64,000 nt of DNA. Source: Macrostomum hystrix (Eukaryota; Platyhelminthes; Macrostomidae). Under the pieces are notes generated by a model. It ran no database searches, was not told the DNA's origin, and saw only the letters and a list, made by a program, of their open reading frames with translations. Both the position numbers and the translations under genes were made by a program. Location of the stretch: the NCBI GenBank assembly GCA_950097015.1, contig CATNEN010000029.1, positions 6,839,501 through 6,903,500 of the forward strand. Direction: 5' to 3'. Numbering within the stretch: position 1 is the stretch's first letter; each line of letters opens with the position of its first letter. This document shows positions 14,517-23,705 of the stretch, in pieces.

Positions 14517-17500
14517 CTAAATCATAGTGTTCTTATAGGGAAGCTTATTTCCAGCCGCAGGAGGCCCACCTCGTCCGCCTCGAAGACTAAGCCTAGGCTG
14601 CTGCTGCTGCGGCTGCTGGCTAGAAGACACCGAGGATGACACCTGCCTGTAGACACGCCGAAATTCACCGCCTCCGCCGACGACAACTTGACTTCCAACA
14701 GGCTGGGAGGCCTGCGTAGACTTACCAGATACAGAAGCAGATTGATGATGGGACGGCGGTGAAGGAATATACTTTATTTGCTGCTGCTGCGAGCCGCCAG
14801 CAGTTGAGGCTGCTGCTGATGATGTCAAGCTGGATATGAAAGAAGAGATCAACTTTAAAATCACTAATATAGATGAGGTGAAAAATATATAATTGACACC
14901 TAGCCCATTTGTGCAGCCAATCGCACAGCCGCAGCTATTGTGCGACGCTATGAAAGGCTGTATACAGCCGTGGACTGGGGAAGAGGCCGCCACACACAAG
15001 AGATTTGTGTTGCTTGAGGATAAAAATAGTTACCATTTGGCTGGGATTAGATTTCCATTAGTCTATGAAGGGTAGCAGAAGCGGCACTCACTCCGTGGAT
15101 GAGGACACCGTACTGCCATCAGTGCTAGGCATCCGATCCCGATAGCCAACAGCTTCGGCGCCATCAGCAACAGCAGCAGCAGCATCGGCCGGCCCTGGCA
15201 AAGGCGGCCTATCGCAGTGTTCCTGGCTCTCCTTAACTAGTCTGGCCAGCTCCATCAGTACATATTTGCGACAATGAGCACCCTTCAACAGTTCGCTAAC
15301 TGGCCTCTCCCAGTCACTGGACCAGACCAGGTAGGCGCCGTGAAGGCCGGACTCCAGTAGGTTATCCTCGCTAATTGGCGCGCCCCAGAGTAGAAGCCAG
15401 CTGTACAGACACTGGGCAGACCAGTACAGCAACAGGTGGGAGGCAAATTTCTGTCGAATGTCCAGCAGGCGAGCCCAGTCCAGTCTGACGTAGCGCAACA
15501 GTGCAATGCCATACATTAGACTGCGCCGGTGCCTGTCAGAAATATCATTTTAGACTTTCGCTTTGTCTAAACTCGCGAAATCGAGTTATAAAAGAGATGT
15601 TGCAGCAGTAATTGGAGCAACTTTGAGCCGTTAGAGAAGGGTTTGGGTCGTTAGAGAAGGGCTTGAGTCGTTAGAGAAGGGTTTGAGTCGTTAGAGAAGG
15701 GTTTGAGTCGTTAGAGAAGGGCTTGAGTCGTTAGAGAAGGGTTTGAGTCGTTAGAGAAGGGTTTGGGTGGTTAGAGAAGGGTTTGAGTCGTTAGAGAAGG
15801 GTTTGAGTCGTTAGAGAAGGGTTTGGGTGGTTAGAGAAGGGTTTGGGTCGTTAGAGAAGGGCTTGAGTCGTTAGAGAAGGGTTTGAGTCGTTAGAGAAGG
15901 GTTTGGGTGGTTAGAGAAGGGCTTGAGTCGTTAGAGAAGGGTTTGAGTCGTTAGAGAAGGGCTTGAGTCGTTAGAGAAGGGTTTGAGTCGTTAGAGAAGG
16001 GTTTGAGTCGTTAGAGAAGGTTTTAAGTCGTTAGAGAAGGGTTTGAGTCGTTAGAGAAGGGTTTGGGTGGTTAGAGAAGGGTTTGAGTCGTTAGAGAAGG
16101 GTTTGGGTGGTTAGAGAAGGGTTTGAGTCGTTAGAGAAGGGTTTGGGTGGTTAGAGAAGGGTTTGAGTCGTTAGAGAAGGGTTTGGGTGGTTAGAGAATA
16201 TTCAACGATTCTCGTCGGGGTGTCTAGTGGCAAAATGAACAAATTTTGGCATTGTTTTTGTGCTCACTAAATGTCATCATGTAATCATGTCGGCTATCAT
16301 ATAAAAGCAGTAATTTAAACTTAGCAAGCCTCCCGCAATTTCAGATCGATAAAATTGTTAATTTCTTAATTTTTTTAACCAATATGGATTCGCCAAACAG
16401 GTTTATGTCAGCTGTCCTTGTCACCAGGACTCCGACAAGAACCGCTGAATATCTCGACGATGCATACTCAGACGGTGTTGTAAGTAATTTAATCGCAAAG
16501 GATGGAAAACTTTAATTCAGATAGTGGAGTTTCACAAATATCGGCCATTCAGTTTGGCAGCTATCGTGAATTAGGCAGTGGGTATTTTAAATACACCCTA
16601 TGATCTTTCCACAGGTGGGAGATAGCGTCGTTAGTCATTCTACTGTTAATGCCTTAGGAGAAAATACTATATCCGCTTGTCCCTGTTTAATCGAGACCGC
16701 ATTTGGATATTAGGGTCGTGTAGGTCGCCAGTATCGTTTAGTATTTTTTCAAGATGTATAAATGGCTTCATGGCTTTACCTTCGATGCCTAATAGCTAGG
16801 CAGTTGCCCTTTAGATCTGATTTATCTAGCGTCAATAGTAGACCGCAGTCAACCAGTTCCGAATGGAACTGACTAGAAAGATGACGCAAACCCAGCGACG
16901 GCAGAAGCTGGTCGGCCACCCAGGCAGCGTCCAGGCTGGGCGGCGGCTGTGGCGGTGAGTCGACGCTTGTCCTTAGCCGGTCGATGGCCAGGCGAAGCCG
17001 GCGACGATGCAGCGGCTCGCTGATTGAGAGCTCCCGCTGCATATCGGCGTCGGTTAGGCGGGCAAGAATGTCCCCGGATTTAACTGTGGCCTGCATTTTC
17101 AATTGAAGACAATTTGACATGTCTAGTCATGAATGGTGGACCAAGGATGGTGGACAGTGCCTGAATGATTGTGGACAGTGTCTGAAGGATGGTGGACAGT
17201 GCCTGAATGATTGTGGACAGTGTCTGAAGGATTGTTGACAGTGTCTGAAGGATTGTGGACAGTGTCTGAAGGATTGTGGACAGTGTCTGAAGGATTGTGG
17301 ACAGTGTCTGAAGGATGGTGGACAGTGTCTGAAGGATGGTGGACAGTGTCTGAAGGATCGTGGACAGTGTCTGAAGGATCGTGGACAGTGTCTGAAGGAT
17401 GGTGGACAGTGTCTGAAGGATTGAGGACTGTCTGAATGATTGTGGACAGTGTCTGAAGGATCGTGGACAGTGTCTGAAGGATGGTGGACAGTGTCTGAAG

Positions 17501-20500
17501 GATCGTGGACAGTGTCTGAAGGATGGTGGACAGTGTCTGAAGGATTGAGGACTGTCTGAATGATTGTGGACAGTGTCTGAAGGATCGTGGACAGTGTCTG
17601 AAGGATCGTGGACAGTGTCTGAAGGATGGTGGACAGTGTCTGAAGGATGGTGGACAGTGTCTGAAGGATGGTGGACAGTGTCTGAAGGATTGTGGACAGT
17701 GCCTGAAGGATGTCCACAGCAAGATTGCAGAATACTCGCCTGAAGTCGTTCCGCATAAGCGGCCAGGCCAACACCCGGGCTGGCTGCCCAGGCGGCCACG
17801 TGTTCCGCTCGCCAACGCGTGAGCGGCAGTGACACGGCCTCCCTTGCCAGCTGGTCCTGGCGGCTGCCCCCGCTAGACTTCTTCATTCTAGTTGAGGTGC
17901 GCAACAGTTTCTGACGGCCGAAGCTAACATCGGCCGAGTTCATCGATGTCGGCAAAGGAGCTTCGGGTGACACAGCGGAGGCGGCGGCAACAATGGGCGA
18001 CTCCAACGCGTCGCCGTAGTAGCCGATGTCAGTGCCGCCTAGACGGCGTCGTCGATCCGGACTGTCCTCGGACTGGGCAGAATGGGCAGAGTTGGTGTCA
18101 CCTCGGCCGCTGTCCGCAGCGCTAGCTACGCTGCCGCCAAGCAGTTGGCATTGAAGGCTACGATCGGCATCCTCGTCGGCGCCTGTTATCGCCTGTGTCT
18201 GGGTGGCGGCGCAGACGCACGGTCGCCGATCAGCCAGGGCGGCCCGAACACGCCGCTTCTGCTTGTCTAATTCGTGTTTTAACTTTGCAACCTTGTGTTA
18301 GAAAAATATGAGAAGGAAATAACTAGATTTGCTAGCATTGCTACTGCTTCAGTGAATGTCAGTAGTACTGCAGTCTCAGTACGCATTTTTCATATTTTTT
18401 AATTCTTAGCAGAAACTTTTCGACATTTTTCTGATTTGTATAGAGAAAATGGATTGGAAAAACCAATGTCTGCAGAAATGAGCATTACGTCATTAGATTA
18501 TGTTTATTAAATGGCGGGGCGTCAATAAAAGCCTACACAGTGCCAATTTTGAGCCGAATGCAAAGCACGCGCTTGCACAGCAAGTGTTTTAGCGGTATGA
18601 AGTCATAGTTTGGTAGAATACGAGCGTAAAAAGCTAATTTGAGTCCCCCTTGAGCTGGTTAAATTGCATCTTCAGTGAGTTTTTACAGAAAAAATAAATA
18701 TTATTACTTAATATAACAAGTAGCCCATTGGTTAAAGCAGGGGTCGGCAAACTCCGGCCCGCGGGCCGGCCCTCGAAGCTCCCAAATCCGGCCCGTTGCC
18801 CCTTATAGTATCTTGTCTCATCTCTCCCGTGTCTCATCTCTCCTGTGACTTATCTCTCCCGTGTCTCATCTCTCCCGTGTCTCATCTCTCCTGTGTCTTA
18901 TCTCTCCTGTCTCATCTCTCCCGTGTCTCATCTCTCCTGTGTCTTATCTCTCCCGTGTCTCATCTCTCCTGTGTCTCATCTCTGCCCTATCTCACATTTC
19001 TGTAATCAATGCGGCCCGCTGTCGTCTTTTACGTTTTCTCTTTGGCCCGCTAGCTAATAAGTTTGCCGACCCATTGGTTAGAGCGTCGGACTCATGACTT
19101 GAAGGTCGGGGGTTTGATTCTTGACATCAATGGACAACTGTACTCGGAATTTCTCAAGTTAACCTAACCCAGCTCTAAATGGGTATTGGCTGGGGTATTT
19201 GAGAGCGGGTGTGGCGCCCCCACACCATAGTCGATGGATCGGCTGCACATCTGGCCTAATTTTGTATTAATTTTATTCTTTACAGACTACTTAAAGTATG
19301 CAGTTAGAATATATAGATAGATAACAATTTAGCAGATAAATACAAACAATAACAAACCGTATGGTTACAAAGCTGCTTTCTAATATATAGTATTTATTTA
19401 TAATTTACTCACGGCTACGCGGCTCAGCAGTTGAAAGCAACTAACGGCAATAGATTTAGCGCATAGATTTTTAGATGAGATTAGAAAACTGGTTGAATAA
19501 ACCTGACACACACATAAATTAATAGGTGAAATATTAGATAGCTGTGATGATGTTATGCTATGCCAATTATTTGAGTTTCATTAAAATGACAAATAGCAAC
19601 ACAACTAGCTATGCAAAACGCTGGACTGGCAATTGTTAAAATGCAACTAACTTACCTCGATTTCAGACTGAAATGATGGCAATTTTGTAAATATTTTTTT
19701 AAGAATGAACATACATAGACTAGTAGTATTTCCTCAAGTCTATGGCCCCCACTTTTTAGGATTACGGAGTACTAATTAGGCCTTAATAGTGGCTCGAGGC
19801 TCAATAGTACATTAATACTAGGGGTGTTCCGGGTTCGGGGTCGGGTCGGGTTTTGGTACCGGGTTCGGGGGTAGGGGGTAGGGTGTTCGGGTTCGGGTTT
19901 CCGGGTCGGGTTTTGGCACCGGGCTCAGGGGTTTCCGGATTTTTCAATTTTATTTTAGTTTTACTTAATTAGTATTATGTGATAAAGCGTCTTTCAGAAT
20001 CGCGCCATTTCAAAAAAATTACCTCGTGAACTAAACTGGCGTACGCATAATGCACTGCACTAAGGAAGGACTTAATAATCGTGATCCAGTAATCATTCTA
20101 ATGTAAATATATCATTCTACGAATTTTCGGCCCTGCATTATAATATTCCATAGTGAAAGGAATGATCTATATATCTGAAGTCTAAACTGCATTATGTCTT
20201 ATGTCTTTAATTATGTTTTATTTTACCTAGCCAGCTAGTTAAGTAGGTAATCCCACATCCAGGGTAACAGAGAACTTGTAGACCTTTACTAAACAGAGCA
20301 AATCATATTAATGATTATCTATTCTCTATATAGCAGGTTCGTTTACTGTCATCCATTCATTAAAGCTTTTTAGCGGTTTATTTTTCTAGCATATAAGCTC
20401 TAGCCTTAGCCCTGCTTTTAGCCTTAGCTTATAATTTATGTATTAGGGGCTAGGGCTACACTGTTGCTGACTACTGACTAGCAGCATGTCTGAGACTATA

Positions 20501-21461
20501 AGAGCAGATAAATATGAACACAGTCAGGTAGGTCAGAGTCTACCTGACCTACCTGAACTACATAAAAACCTGCCTAAGGCCTTGAGGAGCTGAGGGTGAA
20601 GTGAAGAGTACGACTGAGGAGTTGAGTAGTGTAGTCATAGTGGGGAGAAGATTTAACAATTGAAAAGGAGATAGTCGGGTAAAGTTCGGGGTCGGGTCGG
20701 GTTTTAAGTCCGGGTCGGGTTCCGGGTTCGGGGTTAAGGGCTCGGGTCGGGGTCAGTGTACCGGGTTCGGGGTACCCCGAACCCGGAAAAATGGAAACCC
20801 GAACACCCCTAATTAATACCCATGCTTCAAGGCGTAAATAGGGGGGAGAAATCAGAGGGCGCCTTCACCCGACACGGCCTTGGAGTCCGTCAGTCCGTAG
20901 CCTACAGCCTGGCTGCGCACTGTCGCGACGGTGGCCGCCTGCGAGAGTTCTAGGCGCACTCTGATTATCTTATTCACGCCCGGAGGGGTATGGGTATTGC
21001 TTTTAACTGCACGGAAAAAAGTTACTAAGAAATATCAATGGCCATTAACGAGCTAGATTTTTTTGCCACCGGGCAAAAAGGTCATGGTACAAAATCTTTA
21101 CCTCGCGCAGGCAAGCGGCTGACTTATCGTTGGACTCGCGGCAGAAGGCCAGCATTTCCAGTTTCTCCTGTTCGCCGCGTTCCAACTGTTCCAATAGGCG
21201 TTTAAGTCTGCGCAGCAGGTCCACCCGCTCCCGCTTCAGGCTGGCAATCTCGCATTTCTGCTGTTGCGCTAGAGAAAGTCTGCGACAGTCGCTATTATCA
21301 TCGGACACTGATAGCTGCACGGAATCGTCGCCACTGTCCGAGTCCACGCTAGTATTAGACGAAGCATCATTGCTGCTGTCGCAGTCTTCTTTGTTGCTTT
21401 TAGTAACGCCATTCTCAGTTGGCGTCGACTTTTTCTCTTTCGAGTCGATAATCGTTGTCAT
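14517..21461 (-). CDS. Short liprin-alpha-like protein with three SAM domains, five exons
   Basis: Exons are 21102-21461, 17740-18291, 16780-17090, 15092-15532 and 14517-14829, summing to 1977 nt (658 aa) with every phase consistent. Residues 1-60 are acidic/serine-rich and about 64-137 form a basic coiled coil. SAM1 (about 276-340) contains KSGDILARLTDADMQREL and PLHRRRLRLAI. SAM2 (about 359-428) contains LLPSLGL and HRRSLMYGIALLR. SAM3 (about 440-505) contains LLESGLHGAYLV. The order and motifs best fit liprin-alpha, a scaffold at synapses and cell adhesions; kazrin and liprin-beta are close alternatives. The long liprin-alpha coiled coil (over 600 residues) is missing. The tail is Gln/Gly/Ser-rich and ends in TMI, a possible class I PDZ ligand. 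Intron 2 appears to start with GC (CAG|gcgagt). An acceptor (tttttcag, 21583) lies upstream of the start, so a further 5' exon or trans-splicing is possible. Confidence 0.82.
15617..16198. repeat. Minisatellite, 20-bp unit, in intron 3 of the liprin-like gene
   Basis: About 29 copies of a 20-bp unit gggtttgagtcgttagagaa, with variants ggcttgag and gtttgggtgg. It abuts a dispersed repeat at 16199. Confidence 0.97.
16199..16690 (+). repeat. Dispersed repeat family A, copy 1 (intronic)
   Basis: Shares ordered blocks with 44735-45090, 59448-59670 and, inverted, 61175-61320. The blocks are attcaacgatt...cgtcggggtgtc, then gtcaccagg..tccgacaagaaccgc, then gaatatctcgacgatgc, then caggcagtgggtatt followed by aaatac. 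It lies in intron 3 of the liprin-like gene, directly after an array. No coding capacity is seen; it is probably a non-autonomous mobile element. Confidence 0.75.
17130..17711. repeat. Minisatellite, 21-bp unit, filling intron 2 of the liprin-like gene
   Basis: About 27 copies of a 21-bp unit, gattgtggacagtgtctgaa plus g, with gatggtgg, gatcgtgg and gattgagg variants. Two 18-bp units (near 17423 and 17546) lack part of the unit. The array occupies most of the 649-bp intron. On the coding strand each unit reads ccttcag|acac, resembling a 3' splice site. Confidence 0.97.
18292..18720. other. Part of liprin-like intron 1
   Basis: AT-rich; no gene or repeat recognised. The coding-strand side contains a good polypyrimidine tract and acceptor for exon 2 (ttctaacacaag at 18292-18303). 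Confidence 0.6.
18735..19072. mobile_element. hAT-like non-autonomous element with internal minisatellite
   Basis: The left end caggggtcggcaaact and right end aagtttgccgaccc are inverted repeats of the CAGGGGTCGGCAAACT type seen in Charlie-like hAT elements. The 8-bp attggtta is duplicated at 18727-18734 and 19073-19080, as expected for hAT. A palindrome ggcccgcgggcc follows the left end. The interior is a short array of gtctcatctctcc units. The right tip lacks the final ctg, and aag precedes the left tip, so the ends are slightly degenerate. Confidence 0.78.
18796..18992. repeat. Short array, 16-17-bp unit, inside the hAT-like element
   Basis: About a dozen tandem units of gtctcatctctcccgt or gtcttatctctcctgt. 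It is confined between the two inverted ends of the element. Confidence 0.9.
19266..19810. other. Liprin-like intron 1, unannotated part
   Basis: AT-rich intronic DNA with no recognisable exon or repeat. Confidence 0.55.
19819..20811. mobile_element. hAT-type MITE, 993 bp, with perfect 8-bp target duplication
   Basis: The left end reads taggggtgttc and the right end gaacaccccta, an 11-bp perfect terminal inverted repeat. attaatac is present on both sides (19811-19818 and 20812-20819), the 8-bp duplication typical of hAT transposition. Both subterminal regions are runs of gggttcggggtcgggtcggg-like motifs that could form G-quadruplexes. No transposase frame is found. It lies in intron 1 of the liprin-like gene. 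Confidence 0.88.
20846..21013 (-). other. Candidate orphan exon, product unknown
   Basis: On the minus strand a strong acceptor (cttttttccgtgcag) precedes 21013. The frame leaving two bases at the acceptor is then open for about 53 codons (...PPGVNKIIRVRLELSQ...ATVRSQAVGYGLTDS...) to TGA, with the GC-rich wobble use of nearby genes. It lies inside intron 1 of the liprin-like gene, but its phase does not match exon 1 (phase 0), where it would read into a stop. It may be an alternative exon of another transcript, a gene fragment or transposon debris. I do not recognise the peptide. Confidence 0.35.
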
Positions 21462-21582
21462 GACTACAGATTGCGATTGGTAGCTTCTTCTAATAGTCTG
21501 GTCGTTAAGGGCCAAGAAGTTACAGAGTGGTGAGTAAGAAGAGTTTTGGCAGCCAGTGCCAGACGGCAATGGCTGTGTTCGC

Positions 21583-21597
21583 CTGAAAAATTGGAAT
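21583..21597 (-). promoter_or_regulatory. Splice acceptor upstream of the liprin-like start codon
   Basis: Minus-strand ccaatttttcag|g sits about 120 nt before the ATG at 21461. It can serve a 5' exon outside the model or a spliced-leader trans-splice. The frame is also open from here (gcgaacacagcc onward), so the protein could start further upstream. Confidence 0.45.
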
Positions 21598-21664
21598 TAA
21601 ACTGTGAAATTACGAAAAAACTGCATCTATTATGATCTAAAATCAATAGGAGACAAACGAACCG

Positions 21665-23392
21665 GGCATGTGAATCTACTGAGATTCAACTGATGAGAAA
21701 TCTGAGAATAGGAATTAGATAATCTGGCATGTGAATCTACTGAGATTCAACTGATGAGAAATCTGAGAATAGGAATTAGATAATCTGGCATGTGAATCTA
21801 CTGAGATTCAACTGATGAGAAATCTGAGAATAGGAATTAGATAATCTGGCATGTGATTCTACTGAGATTCAACTGATGAGAAATCTGAGAATAGGAATTA
21901 GATAATCTGGCATGTGATTCTACTGAGATTCAACTGATGAGAAATCTGAGAATAGGAATTAGATAATCTGGCATGTGAATCTACTGAGATTCAACTGATG
22001 AGAAATCTGAGAATAGGAATTAGATAATCTGGCATGTGAATCTACTGAGATTCAACTGATGAGAAATCTGAGAATAGGAATTAGATAATCTGGCATGTGA
22101 ATCTACTGAGATTCAACTGATGAGAAATCTGAGAATAGGAATTAGATAATCTGGCATGTGAATCTACTGAGATTCAACTGATGAGAAATCTGAGAATAGG
22201 AATTAGATAATCTGGCATGTGATTCTACTGAGATTCAACTGATGAGAAATCTGAGAATAGGAATTAGATAATCTGGCATGTGATTCTACTGAGATTGAAC
22301 TGATGAGAAATCTGAGAATAGGAAATAGATAATCTGGCATGTGAATCTACTGAGATTCAACTGATGAGAAATCTGAGAATAGGAATTAGATAATCTGGCA
22401 TGTGAATCTACTGAGATTCAACTGATGAGAAATCTGAGAATAGGAATTAGATAATCTGGCATGTGATTCTACTGAGATTCAACTGATGAGAAATCTGAGA
22501 ATAGGAATTAGATAATCTGGCATGTGAATCTACTGAGATTCAACTGATGAGAAATCTGAGAATAGGAATTAGATAATCTGGCATGTGATTCTACTGAGAT
22601 TCAACTGATGAGAAATCTGAGAATAGGAATTAGATAATCTGGCATGTGATTCTACTGAGATTCAACTGATGAGAAATCTGAGAATAGGAATTAGATAATC
22701 TGGCATGTGAATCTACTGAGATTCAACTGATGAGAAATCTGAGAATAGGAATTAGATAATCTGGCATGTGAATCTACTGAGATTCAACTGATGAGAAATC
22801 TGAGAATAGGAATTAGATAATCTGGCATGTGAATCTACTGAGATTGAACTGATGAGAAATCTGAGAATAGGAATTAGATAATCTGGCATGTGAATCTACT
22901 GAGATTCAACTGGTGAGAAATCTGAGAATAGGGATTAGATAATCTGGCATGTGATTCTACTGAGATTCAACTGATGAGAAATCTGAGAATAGGAATTAGA
23001 TAATCTGGCATGTGATTCTACTGAGATTCAACTGATGAGAAATCTGAGAATAGGAAATAGATAATCTGGCATGTGAATCTACTGAGATTGAACTGATGAG
23101 AAATCTGAGAATAGGAATTAGATAATCTGGCATGTGATTCTACTGAGATTCAACTGATGAGAAATCTGAGAATAGGAATTAGATAATCTGGCATGTGATT
23201 CTACTGAGATTCAACTGATGAGAAATCTGAGAATAGGAAATAGATAATCTGGCATGTGATTCTACTGAGATTCAACCGATGAGAAATCTGAGCATAGGAA
23301 TTAGATAATCTGGCATGTGAATCTACTGAGATTCAACTGATGAGAAATCTGAGAATAGGAATTAGATAATCTGGCATGTGAATCTAATAAGA
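21665..23392. repeat. Minisatellite, 61-bp unit
   Basis: About 28 copies of a 61-bp unit beginning tctggcatgtgaatctactg and ending ggaattagataa. Sequence variation is low: gtgaatc/gtgattc, attcaac/attgaac and aattag/aaatag. It lies between the 5' end of the liprin-like gene and the 3' end of INTS10. On the minus strand each unit carries cctattctcag, an acceptor-like motif. Confidence 0.98.
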
Positions 23393-23705
23393 TTATGTTT
23401 GCGGTAGCATGGTACAACAGAAGGAAATACACAAAAATCCTGTGATATAAATAGCTATAAATTTAATTTACTATAAACCAACTATAAACAACGATTAGAA
23501 AGTCTAAGGAAATGCATTTATGTCGCATTTAATTTTAATAATAATTACACAGATTTCAATTTTTTACAACGCTAAATTCGGAAATCCCTTACAAAAAATT
23601 ATAGGAAAGTTCAATGCAGGAGAAAAATTAAAAATAAAATCAACGAATGTAATGCAGGCACATGAATTTGTAGCAAAAGTATTTAAACAGTAATTAGCAT
23701 CAACT

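Larger units (their letters stand above)
18721..19265 (+). mobile_element. tRNA-derived SINE, split by a hAT-like insertion
   Basis: The right part (19073-19265) starts attggttagagcgtcggact (A-box-like) and continues gaaggtcgggggtttgattc (B-box-like), then a body ending cggctgcacatctggcctaa. The left stub tagcccattggtta at 18721-18734 is the expected start of the same tRNA-like head. A second copy lies inverted at 47041-47170 and shares both the head and the gctgcacatctggcc tail. This is a pol III-type SINE rather than a tRNA gene, because no acceptor stem or cloverleaf closes. Confidence 0.75.

Noticed and set aside
19080-19140. tRNA gene
   Set aside because: A- and B-box-like motifs are present but no cloverleaf or acceptor stem closes. 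The extended 3' body and the second copy at 47041-47170 show a SINE. The tRNA-like head near 27690 was rejected for the same reason.
14517-21461. Kazrin or liprin-beta as the name of the three-SAM gene
   Set aside because: SAM1 (QREL.IS.PLHR) and SAM2 (LPSLGL, HR.SL.YGI) read closer to liprin-alpha from memory. The distinction is not certain without alignment.
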